The position numbers were made by a program, and so were the translations under genes. This document shows, piece by piece, positions 1-6,475 of a stretch of 11,865 nucleotides of DNA. Below the pieces are notes generated by a model. The model was not told where the DNA came from. It ran no database searches and saw only the letters and a list, made by a program, of their open reading frames with translations. Origin of the DNA: Bifidobacteriaceae bacterium (GTDB lineage: Bacteria > Actinomycetota > Actinomycetes > Actinomycetales > WQXJ01). The stretch lies in the NCBI GenBank assembly GCA_031266115.1, contig JAISBQ010000059.1:1-11865 (forward strand), written 5' to 3'. Within the stretch, counting starts at the first letter, position 1, and every line of letters starts with the position of its first letter.

Positions 1-621
1 GTTCGGGCCATAGCGGTGATCGCCTTGCACGACGGATTGGAGTTCGACATAGCATCGATCCGAGGGGAGGCCATTCGCGATGAAGCCGACTATCAAGGCG
101 TTCGTATTCACTTGACCGCTCGCTTGGCGAAGGCGCAGATTCCTTTCCATGTTGACATGAACTTCGGCGACCCTATATGGCCGGTACCGCAGCCGACCAA
201 GGTGCCCCGACTGTTAGGTGGCGATATCGAAATCCCCGCGTACCCCTTGACGATGGTGTTGGCGGAGAAGATCGTCACCGCCGTCGAGCGTGGCCCGGCC
301 AACACCAGATGGCGAGACTTCGTTGACATCGCCGCCATCGTCGCGACCACTGAAGTGCCGGCCGGCGAGCTCGACGGGTCCATCACCGCAGTGGCCGATC
401 ACCGCGGCGTGACCGCCGCGCCGCTCGCCGCAACCCTGGAGAACATGGCCGCAACCGCCCAGCCGAAGTGGATGGCCTGGCGGCGCAAACAACACCTCGA
501 AACCGCCACACCGCAAGCCTTCCAAGACCTGGTTGATGCTTGCACCCACTTCGCCGATCCGGTGCTGAACCGAAGCGCTGCCGGACTGCGCTGGTTCCCC
601 GAAGACCGGGCTTGGCGCTGA
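1..621 (+). CDS. AbiEii/AbiGii-family nucleotidyltransferase toxin, 3' part
   Basis: The reading frame is open at the left window edge, so the gene starts upstream and only the last 206 codons are seen; the GTG at 16 is unlikely to be the real start. Visible residues 51-57 (VDMNFGD), followed by PIWPVP, then LAEKIVTA at 87-94 and TRWRDF ending near 107, match the C-terminal half of AbiEii/AbiGii toxins, where a conserved Lys and an R-DF motif follow a beta strand. The catalytic nucleotidyltransferase motif (GS...D) would lie in the missing N-terminal part. AbiEii proteins work as toxins with an AbiEi-type antitoxin, usually encoded just upstream, in phage abortive infection. The gene ends in TGA at 619-621 and is convergent with the SIR2-STAND gene. 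The family call is fairly firm; whether the protein is intact cannot be judged. Confidence 0.85.
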   Translation, partial: VRAIAVIALHDGLEFDIASIRGEAIRDEADYQGVRIHLTARLAKAQIPFHVDMNFGDPIWPVPQPTKVPRLLGGDIEIPAYPLTMVLAEKIVTAVERGPANTRWRDFVDIAAIVATTEVPAGELDGSITAVADHRGVTAAPLAATLENMAATAQPKWMAWRRKQHLETATPQAFQDLVDACTHFADPVLNRSAAGLRWFPEDRAWR

Positions 622-661
622 CCGCATGACTACGCCATCAGCAACCGCTTGCCGGACGGAT

Positions 662-695
662 GCGAAATGCCGCGACACACCATACGTGAGTGCGG
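662..695 (-). repeat. Left copy of a 34-bp direct repeat flanking the SIR2-STAND gene
   Basis: This stretch matches 5230-5263 in the same orientation at 28 of 34 positions. The core GCGACACACCATAC (672-685) is identical in both. It lies in the convergent gap between the AbiEii-like gene and the STAND gene. Read on the minus strand, both copies could encode a Y-G-V-S...F peptide (LTYGVSRHFA here, LRYGVSQRFA there). The left copy starts no recognisable gene. It may be a recombination scar, a remnant of a lost gene's 5' region, or a duplicated regulatory site. Confidence 0.7.
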
Positions 696-727
696 ACAGG
701 GGTGGAGGCGGTTCTTGAGCGGCCATG

Positions 728-745
728 GACCGGCTTCGGCCGGCT
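728..745. terminator. Possible hairpin in the convergent intergenic gap
   Basis: Positions 730-743 form a 5-bp stem CCGGC/GCCGG closing a TTCG loop. On the plus strand this gives the very stable C(UUCG)G tetraloop. It lies about 110 bp past the AbiEii-like stop and about 25 bp past the STAND stop on the other strand, so it could end transcription in either direction. There is no T-tract, so a Rho-independent terminator is only a possibility. Confidence 0.25.
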
Positions 746-767
746 ACGCGCTGGCCAGCCCTCACCG

Positions 768-3700
768 TCAGTGGGGCTTCTTGAGCGCCTCAGCGAGGTT
801 GTTGCGGGTGGTGCGGGTGTCGGGGTGGTCGGGGCCGAGGACACGCTCCCGGTCTGCGAGAACCAACCGGTACAGGGCGATGGCGGCGTCCCGGTCTCCA
901 CGCCCCCCACGGTGCCCGAGCGCTTGGGCGACGTTGTGGCGTGCGGTCAGAGTGTGCGGGTGGTCGGGGTCCAGGACAAGCTCCCGATCTGTGAGAACTG
1001 ATTCGAACAGGTCGATGGCGGTAGCCAAGTCCTCCGGCCCTCCACGCCGTTCAAGCGCCCAGGCGAGGTTGTTGCGGGTGGTGAGAGTGTCAGGGTGGTC
1101 GGTGCCCAGGATGCGCTCGCGGTCTGTGAGAACCGATTTGAATAGGGCGATGGCGTTGGTCAAGTCTCCCGGCTCTCTGCGCTCTTCAAGCGCCCAGGCG
1201 AGGTCGTTGCGGGTGACAAGAGTAGAGGGGTGGTCTCGGCCAAGTATTCGCTCTCGGTCGGTGAGAACCGACCGGAACAAGTCAATCGCGGTTTCCAGGT
1301 CCCCTCGCCCGCCACGCTGCCAGAGCGCTTGGGCGAGGTTGTGGCGAGCGGCGAGAGTGTGAGGGTGGCCGGGGTCTAGAACGCGCTCTCTGTCTGTGAG
1401 AACTGACTCGAACAGGGCGATGGCGTGGGCCAGGTCTCCCGGTCCTCGACGCTCTTCAAGCGCCCAAGCAAGGTTGTTGCGGGTGACAAGAGTAGAGGGG
1501 TGGTCTCGGCTCAGGATGCGTTCCCGGTCGGTGAGAACGGACTCGTACAGGGTGATGGCGTGGGCGAGGTCCCCCGACCCGCCTCGCTGTTTGAGCGCCC
1601 AGGCGAGGTTGTTGCGGGTGGTGAGGGTGTCGATGTGGTCGGGGCCTAGGACGCGTTCCCGGTCGGTGAGAACTGACTGGAACAGGTCGATGGCGGTAGC
1701 CAAGTCCCCCGGCTTGCCGCGCTCTTTGAGCGCCCAAGCGAGATCGTGGCGGGTGGTGAGAGTGTCGGCATGGTCGGGGCCTAGGACGCGTTCGCGATCG
1801 GTGAGAACTGACTGGAACAGGTCGATGGCGGTAGCCAAGTCCCCCGGCTTGCCGCGCTCTTTGAGCGCCCAAGCGAGATCGTGGCGGGTGGCAAGGGTGC
1901 GGGGATGGTAGGTCGTGAGGATGCGCCTACGACCTGCAAAAACTCCTTCGTACAGGTCGATAGCCTTCTGCAGATCGCCCTCTCCGCGACGATCCACAAG
2001 TGCCTGACCGAGATTGTGGCGGGTGGCAAGGGTGCGGGGATGGTCGGTACCCAATATGCGTTCTTTGTCATTAAGAACTGACTGGTAAAGGCGGACGGAC
2101 TCATCTAGATCTCCCGGCTCGCGATGCTCTCTCAAGGCCCACGCATAGGTGTGACGGAAGGAGAGCGTGCGGGGGTGATCAGTGCCGAGGGTGCGCTCGC
2201 AGGCTGCAAGAACCATCTGGCTAAGCTCGACTGCTTCGTCTCGGTCTCTCTGCTCGTGACGCTTGACAAGCGCCCACGCAAGGTCATGCCGGGCGGTCAG
2301 GGCGTCAGAATCGTTGGCAGGAAGCGTGCGCGAGCGACTCGCGACAACTCCCCTGAACAGGTCGATCGCCCTGTCTTGATCGCTCTGCCCCCCACGCTTC
2401 GCAAGTGCCCTAGCGAGGTGTTGGCGAGCGGCGAGGGTTTCGGGGGCGTTAGTGGAGAGGATGCGCTCGCGGTCCCCGAAGACCGACTCGAGTAGGTCGA
2501 TGGCCCTATCCAAGTCCCCTCGTCCGCGGCGGTCCACAAGCGTTTCAGCGAGATCGTGGCGGGCGGTGAGGATGTCGGGGAGATTCGGCTTGGTTGCCTC
2601 TTGGGCGCGTTCCAGGTTCCACTCGAACAGTGCGACGGCACGTTGGTACGACCCCTGCTCTGACAGGAACTCGCCGACCTTTCGAACGACATAGGAAGCG
2701 TCCTCGTCTTGCCCTGAGGTGCCGTGGGTGATGAGGAGCCCTACCGATTCAACAAGGGGACGGATGGTTGGCCAGGTAACGGGGTCGGACGGGTCGGCGT
2801 CGCCGAGCGCCTGGCGCAGCATCTTCGCCGCGGTCGCACGGGCCTCATCCACCCGGTGGCCCCTGCGTTGCGGCACTGTTTCATCGGCGATTCGCAGCAC
2901 CCGGTGCAAGACCGGGTGGACGGTGATGAGGTCAGCGCGCATGGTGAGGAGGCTGGCCGATGCCGCTGCTCGCAGGGGCGTTCCGGGGCCATCGGAAAAC
3001 ATGCCCACCGGCAATGAGTTGAGCAGCGCCTTGGGTATCCCCTCAGGTGGCCCAAGCCAACCGAGGATCGACAGAAGTTGCACCGCAGAAGGATCGTGTT
3101 GCTCGAGGCGAGCGATGGACAGATCCCAGATGTGCGCCATCGTCCGCTCCGATGATGTACCCGGCGTCGCGTCGAGGAATGGCGCCGGATTCTTCCGCCA
3201 TCGGGCGAGCATTGTCGATGGGTCTCTTTCTCCGTCCAAGTGGAGCAATGCCCCAACCTGTGCTACGGCCAACGGCAAACAGCCCAACTCGGCGACCAGA
3301 TCGCCGGCAGGTCCCGTCGTCTCCCATCCATCCAACGATGGGGGCCTTGCCCTGGCGATGAGCAGGTCGACGGCATCACCCACGCTCAGGGGGGGGACAT
3401 CAGTGGGGGCCACGCCGATGTCCTGCCAATTTAGCCTCTCTCGCGTGGTGACGAGGAATGTGCCAGCGGATGCCCCGGTCATCGCGTTGTGAACCACGGT
3501 CACGCTAGCTGCTCCATCGAGCACCACGAGCCAGCGGGAGTGGTTTCGCAAGAGCCGGCGGGCGTGTGCCTCCGCGTCGGCATCGGTCACCAACGAGACG
3601 CCAGCGGCACCGCTCGCGCTCAGGGCGCCTCGACCCTCTTCGGCGAGGCTGCCCGCGAGTGCGCCTTCGGTTGATGCGTCGAGCCACCAGATCCATGAGT

Positions 3701-5201
3701 ACTTGGGCGGGCTACCGTCGACACGCTTCTGGGCGAGACGGACGTACTCCTGGGCGAGGGTGGTCTTTCCGATGCCGCCGGTGCCGACCAGCGCTGCTCC
3801 TCCCCCTGTGGCCAACGCCTTCGTCAGGCTCTTCAGCTCAATGTCACGCCCGATGAAGGTGGTGGGAGCCGGAGGCAGCACGACACTCGGTGGCGCCCCG
3901 CCGGGCAGAACGGGATCCTTGACCCCACGGTTGGATGACGGCGGCATCAGGTTCGGGGTGAGTGCTCCTCGCTCTGGTTCGCTCGCGAGTTCGGGCCCCG
4001 CAGCCGAAGCTTCCGTGTTCGGATCCGGCGACGGTATGTCACCAGCCGCAGAGGGGATCGCGATCCGGTTGCCATCTCCGTGAATATAGAAGGTCTGGCC
4101 GCTGGCAACCCACGAGTTGGTGATTATCGTGGAGTCTGTGCCATCGCTATCCGGTGCGTTTTGGGCTGAGACCCCGGTGGCGTTTCGGGAAGTGGTCCCT
4201 GGCGCCTCGGCGCTGACATCTGATATCGGCGCGGGATTCACAGGTTGTCTCGTGGAGGAGGTGCCACTCTCGTGGTCGGGAGGCTTGTGGTCGGGAGGTC
4301 TGTTGTCAGTGGGCGGCTCACCGCCATTCAAGAGGTACTTCAGAATCTGTTCGACCCGTTCATGGGCGCCGTGTGGGTACCAGTACGAACCAATTCCAGC
4401 ATCGTACAGACGAGTCCACCAGTCTCTAAAGTCCTCGCTGTCCGGTTCCTCGGGTGCCTCGACCACAGCGAAATGGTCACGTTGACCGCGGCGGCCCGGC
4501 GCGATGTGGCTGGCGAGGTCGAGCGTGCGGTCTCTGCGTAGGCCGCAACCAAGAAACAGCATGCGATGCCCCACCAACAACGTTCTGAGATAGAGAGCGC
4601 CTGCGCCTTTGAAATCCTCGCCATAGGCGTTATCGTAATCCTCCTTGGTGAATACCATCTCACATTCGCGAGAGACGCAGCCGTGAATCTTTATCAAGTA
4701 ACCGGCTTCTCCTAGTTCGACGGCGCGGGTTTGAGCCGGCCTTTCTTCGCCAAACGGCGGAATAACGGGTTCGAGACGCCCTTGATAGGCCCATTCGATC
4801 ACTCTGTCGAAGTTCGTAGTTACGACTGGTCCGGCGAATAGCTTGGGAAGAAGTCGAACCGGCATAGAATCGAGTCTTGCTGCAGTGATCCGCGAGTTGC
4901 TGAATTCGTCATAAACCGCGCCCCTGAGCCTTGTACTCCCCTCTTCAAGAAGTGAAGCCGCTTCCTCGAGTTTGAAGGTGGCGATCATGTCATGTACCTC
5001 CCCTTTCCGCGCTTCATCCCACGGTAGGCAAGTCTTGATCAGCTTCTCCAGCACTTCTTGCCACAGAGGAAAGATAGGTTTGGACATACCCGCGCCGACA
5101 AACGGGACGAGGCTCTGGTCCCGGGCGGCATCCTTAAGTTCGACCAGGACCTCCGCGTTGCTGTCGAGGAGCCACTGGGGGAGGGGAGCGGGGACGGGCA
5201 C
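768..5201 (-). CDS. SIR2-NB-ARC-TPR STAND NTPase, predicted NAD-depleting defence protein
   Basis: About 1,477 residues from GTG 5201. Residues 31-290 are a SIR2-like domain: GAGMS (36-40), TTNFD (128-132) and IHG (172-174), supplying the Asn130/His173 pair expected of SIR2 NADases, then LFLGCGL (215-221). Residues 290-445 are a Pro/Ser-rich linker. The NB-ARC part begins at FIGR (449-452) and has Walker A GTGGIGKTT (473-481), a Walker-B-like strand LVVLDG with one Asp (near 558-563), LVTTRE (583-588), GCLPLA (640-645) and a winged-helix HP (762-763). From residue 881, about 14 repeats of exactly 45 residues form a TPR solenoid. By analogy with SIR2-STAND proteins such as Avs5, sensing by the TPRs should drive oligomerisation and NAD+ loss. 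The in-frame GTG at 5261 would add 20 residues, but GTG 5201 has GGAG six bases upstream. The domain calls are firm; an antiphage role is inferred. Confidence 0.9.
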   Translation of the reverse strand: MPVPAPLPQWLLDSNAEVLVELKDAARDQSLVPFVGAGMSKPIFPLWQEVLEKLIKTCLPWDEARKGEVHDMIATFKLEEAASLLEEGSTRLRGAVYDEFSNSRITAARLDSMPVRLLPKLFAGPVVTTNFDRVIEWAYQGRLEPVIPPFGEERPAQTRAVELGEAGYLIKIHGCVSRECEMVFTKEDYDNAYGEDFKGAGALYLRTLLVGHRMLFLGCGLRRDRTLDLASHIAPGRRGQRDHFAVVEAPEEPDSEDFRDWWTRLYDAGIGSYWYPHGAHERVEQILKYLLNGGEPPTDNRPPDHKPPDHESGTSSTRQPVNPAPISDVSAEAPGTTSRNATGVSAQNAPDSDGTDSTIITNSWVASGQTFYIHGDGNRIAIPSAAGDIPSPDPNTEASAAGPELASEPERGALTPNLMPPSSNRGVKDPVLPGGAPPSVVLPPAPTTFIGRDIELKSLTKALATGGGAALVGTGGIGKTTLAQEYVRLAQKRVDGSPPKYSWIWWLDASTEGALAGSLAEEGRGALSASGAAGVSLVTDADAEAHARRLLRNHSRWLVVLDGAASVTVVHNAMTGASAGTFLVTTRERLNWQDIGVAPTDVPPLSVGDAVDLLIARARPPSLDGWETTGPAGDLVAELGCLPLAVAQVGALLHLDGERDPSTMLARWRKNPAPFLDATPGTSSERTMAHIWDLSIARLEQHDPSAVQLLSILGWLGPPEGIPKALLNSLPVGMFSDGPGTPLRAAASASLLTMRADLITVHPVLHRVLRIADETVPQRRGHRVDEARATAAKMLRQALGDADPSDPVTWPTIRPLVESVGLLITHGTSGQDEDASYVVRKVGEFLSEQGSYQRAVALFEWNLERAQEATKPNLPDILTARHDLAETLVDRRGRGDLDRAIDLLESVFGDRERILSTNAPETLAARQHLARALAKRGGQSDQDRAIDLFRGVVASRSRTLPANDSDALTARHDLAWALVKRHEQRDRDEAVELSQMVLAACERTLGTDHPRTLSFRHTYAWALREHREPGDLDESVRLYQSVLNDKERILGTDHPRTLATRHNLGQALVDRRGEGDLQKAIDLYEGVFAGRRRILTTYHPRTLATRHDLAWALKERGKPGDLATAIDLFQSVLTDRERVLGPDHADTLTTRHDLAWALKERGKPGDLATAIDLFQSVLTDRERVLGPDHIDTLTTRNNLAWALKQRGGSGDLAHAITLYESVLTDRERILSRDHPSTLVTRNNLAWALEERRGPGDLAHAIALFESVLTDRERVLDPGHPHTLAARHNLAQALWQRGGRGDLETAIDLFRSVLTDRERILGRDHPSTLVTRNDLAWALEERREPGDLTNAIALFKSVLTDRERILGTDHPDTLTTRNNLAWALERRGGPEDLATAIDLFESVLTDRELVLDPDHPHTLTARHNVAQALGHRGGRGDRDAAIALYRLVLADRERVLGPDHPDTRTTRNNLAEALKKPH
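771..2561 (-). repeat. 135-bp tandem repeat tract encoding the TPR solenoid
   Basis: Fourteen consecutive unit starts are spaced at exactly 135 bp (45 codons) with no insertion or deletion. The last unit is partial. A typical unit reads R(H/N)(N/D)LAWAL, then a G-DL turn, AI-LF, SVLTDRER(I/V)L and a DHP-TL turn. Seven neighbouring units (about 942-1886) all contain SVLTDRE, while the first units (2561-1887) are more diverged. Two neighbours are almost identical: 1636-1755 and 1771-1890 match at 118 of 120 bases. This is ordinary coding repeat DNA inside the STAND gene. Confidence 0.92.
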
Positions 5202-5211
5202 GGATCTCTCC
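5199..5211 (-). promoter_or_regulatory. Ribosome binding site that favours the GTG 5201 start
   Basis: On the minus strand GGAGAG (5211-5206) stands before GTG (5201-5199), with six bases between GGAG and the start. The alternative GTG at 5261 has no comparable purine-rich site and lies inside the flanking direct repeat. This supports the shorter protein and puts the repeat in the untranslated leader or promoter. Confidence 0.55.
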
Positions 5212-5229
5212 AGGGACGGCGCAGTCAGG

Positions 5230-5263
5230 GCGAAACGTTGCGACACACCATACCTGAGCACGG
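5230..5263 (-). repeat. Right copy of the 34-bp direct repeat, in the STAND gene leader
   Basis: This copy pairs with 662-695 (28 of 34 identical; the core at 5240-5253 is identical). It lies 29-62 bp upstream of the preferred STAND start. On the minus strand it contains TATGGT (5252-5247), which could serve as a -10 element, though I see no matching -35. It may therefore be a promoter or operator as well as, or instead of, a recombination scar. Confidence 0.65.
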
Positions 5264-5327
5264 TCCGACCGGCGCGAGGTCCTCAGCGGCACGGGGTGGT
5301 TCGCTCCAATGAACGACCAGCCGAGCG

Positions 5328-5344
5328 CACTGACTCGGTCAGTG
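5328..5344. promoter_or_regulatory. 17-bp perfect palindrome upstream of the STAND gene
   Basis: CACTGAC-TCG-GTCAGTG has perfect 7-bp arms around a 3-bp centre. It starts about 127 bp upstream of GTG 5201. The size and symmetry fit an operator for a dimeric repressor, or a short hairpin. No regulator gene is adjacent, so the function is a guess. Confidence 0.3.
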
Positions 5345-5482
5345 GCAGAGTTCTGGCGTCACCCGAGGGATCCACCGACCGCGGACCACCGGCCATCGCC
5401 AAGGGCGGACCGAAGCGCGTGACGGGCGCCGCCATCGTCACTGTCATTGAGAGTGAGCTTTGGCGCACCGGCGGTCCGGTGG

Positions 5483-5756
5483 TCAACATCGAGCGCGAGC
5501 TTTCGCGCATCCAGGTGTCGAGATCTGGGCTGCTGGGGCCGTCGGAAAGCGCAGAACCTCGCCGTCGATGCGATGGACGCCATGTGTGGTGTGCGCAGCC
5601 TCCTCGACGATGACGTCCCCTCCGCGCCAGTAGACCAGCTCACCCGAGTACCAGGCCGCGAGCCTTGTGCTGGAAGCGGTATTGGTCCACGTCTCGCCCG
5701 AAGGCGAGGAGACCCACAACCCGCGCCAACGTCATCGCTCCCAGAGTCGAGTTCAT
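5483..5756 (-). pseudogene. Possible frameshifted small gene remnant
   Basis: ATG at 5756 opens a 38-residue frame (MNSTLGAMTLARVVGLL...) that ends in TGA at 5640. A frame shifted by one base carries on to 5483 and includes LAAWYSGELVYWRGG and a GVHRIDGEVLRF segment. In the second frame roughly four fifths of the third codon positions are G or C, as expected for a real gene here. The two frames overlap where the first stops, suggesting one gene broken by a frameshift. No start with a good ribosome site is seen and I do not recognise the family. It could equally be chance open frame in GC-rich DNA. Confidence 0.25.
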
Positions 5757-5816
5757 CTGGCGGACGCGAGCATCCCGTCCAGGCGGCACCCGGTCTGATC
5801 TGCTACTGGGCCGCGC

Positions 5817-6071
5817 TTACGCCCAGGTCAGGGCCAGTTCGCGTCGGTTGGCGGCACAGTCGGCCAAGTACAGGTTGATCAGACTCTGGTACGGGACGCC
5901 AGTCTGCCCGGCGAGTGCCTTGAAATAGGCGATGGTATCCACGTCCAAACGGATCGTCACCTGCTTCTTCAACCGATTGGAGTACGGATTCGCCCTCGCG
6001 GCGGTGAAGTCGTACTCGTCCCTCAGTTCATCTGCCACGTCTTCCACCTGCCTGGTATGTCTTGGATTCAT
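5817..6071 (-). CDS. brnA: BrnA antitoxin, ribbon-helix-helix family
   Basis: 84 residues. In BrnT-BrnA systems BrnA binds and neutralises the toxin BrnT and, as a DNA-binding dimer, represses the operon. The diagnostic block is here: YDFTAARANPYSNRLKKQ (about 20-37), then VTIRLDVDTIAYFKAL and the helix GVPYQSLINLYL (58-69). The basic KKQVTIRL strand is the DNA-contacting ribbon. Length is typical. The ATG at 6071 lies inside brnT, so the two genes overlap by 44 bp in different frames. This is the usual toxin-first order and makes translational coupling likely. The stop is TAA at 5819-5817. Downstream is the gene-poor stretch before the STAND gene. Family assignment is firm. Confidence 0.92.
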   Translation of the reverse strand: MNPRHTRQVEDVADELRDEYDFTAARANPYSNRLKKQVTIRLDVDTIAYFKALAGQTGVPYQSLINLYLADCAANRRELALTWA

Positions 6072-6330
6072 GTGTGGTCGCTTTCCTGGCCGAGATGATC
6101 CGGATCACCGTGTCGGCTTGCCGGTAGCAGTGCGCCACCACCAGCAGCCTGAACACTCTGGAGTGACCCACAATGATGAACCGCACCTCGGTGATCGAAT
6201 GGTCCGGGTCGTCTATCACCAGCCCGTGCGGGTCGAAGAACACCGTGCGGGCTTCTTCGAATGACACCTGGTGTCTGGCCTGGTTGAGCGCGTCCTTGTC
6301 GTCGTCCCACTCGAAACGCAACTCATCCAT
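6028..6330 (-). CDS. brnT: BrnT toxin, RelE-like ribonuclease family
   Basis: 100 residues from ATG 6330. The family pattern is clear: FEWDDDKDALNQARHQVSFEEA near the start, VFFDPHGLVIDDPDHS, then RFIIVGHS, LLVVAHCY, and IRIISARKATTHESKTY at the end. BrnT folds like RelE and blocks translation by cutting RNA; BrnA inhibits it. A longer open frame extends upstream to 6606, but it would run back into the lipoprotein gene, and the BrnT homology begins exactly at MDELRFEW. A good promoter placed to start transcription at this ATG supports the choice. The last 44 bases overlap brnA. Family assignment is firm. Activity is untested, but no obvious truncation is visible. Confidence 0.9.
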   Translation of the reverse strand: MDELRFEWDDDKDALNQARHQVSFEEARTVFFDPHGLVIDDPDHSITEVRFIIVGHSRVFRLLVVAHCYRQADTVIRIISARKATTHESKTYQAGGRRGR

Positions 6331-6365
6331 AACTACATTGTAACTACAGATCGGGGTGTGGGCAA
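6331..6365 (-). promoter_or_regulatory. brnT promoter, probably leaderless, with operator-like repeat
   Basis: On the minus strand TTGCCC (6365-6360) and TACAAT (6342-6337) are separated by 17 bp. They match the -35 and -10 consensus at 4 and 5 of 6 positions. The start codon A lies seven bases past the -10, where transcription should begin, and no Shine-Dalgarno sequence is present, so the mRNA may be leaderless. TGTAGTTA occurs twice, three bases apart, and the second copy runs into the ATG. The pair straddles the -10, a natural place for BrnA to bind and autoregulate. Confidence 0.55.
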
Positions 6366-6434
6366 CGCCCGACCCTCCCCCGCACGCCGCCCAAGGCGTA
6401 TGGCTGACACTAGGTGTCTTCGCGGGCTGCGAGG

Positions 6435-6453
6435 CGTGGTGTGGAGCACCATG
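6435..6453 (-). terminator. Weak hairpin after the lipoprotein gene
   Basis: A 7-bp stem (with one G-T pair) and a 5-base loop lie about 23 bp past the lipoprotein stop on the minus strand. A second small stem, GACAC-TAG-GTGTC, follows at 6406-6418. Neither has a T-tract, so termination is only possible, not shown. Confidence 0.22.
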
Positions 6454-6475
6454 AGCGCGCCGCGTCCCCTCCCCG

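Larger units (their letters stand above)
5202..5816. other. 615-bp region without a convincing intact gene
   Basis: This stretch lies between the STAND start and brnA. It holds the right direct-repeat copy, a 17-bp palindrome and coding-like fragments on both strands. On the plus strand, about 5370-5520 reads a peptide including RVTGAAIVTVIESELW and VVNIEREL with G/C-rich third positions. It has no clear start, and the nearby ATG at 5310 is in another frame. On the minus strand, 5483-5756 shows a second fragment, listed separately. I recognise no family. The region looks like the debris of replaced genes plus the upstream region of the STAND gene. Confidence 0.5.

Noticed and set aside
649..1911. 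Plus-strand open frames with repetitive RSRSVRTD-like peptides
   Set aside because: They are the antisense read of the TPR repeat tract, and the repeat makes them look orderly.
771..2561. Non-coding satellite or CRISPR-like repeat
   Set aside because: The 135-bp period is a multiple of three, the frame is open throughout, and the peptide is a clear TPR pattern.
5261..5261. GTG 5261 as the STAND start
   Set aside because: It has no ribosome site and falls inside the flanking direct repeat; GTG 5201 has GGAG at ideal spacing. It is kept as an alternative.
5447..5878. 143-codon plus-strand open frame
   Set aside because: It runs into brnA on the opposite strand and has a low-complexity Ser/Arg/Pro composition; no family is recognised.
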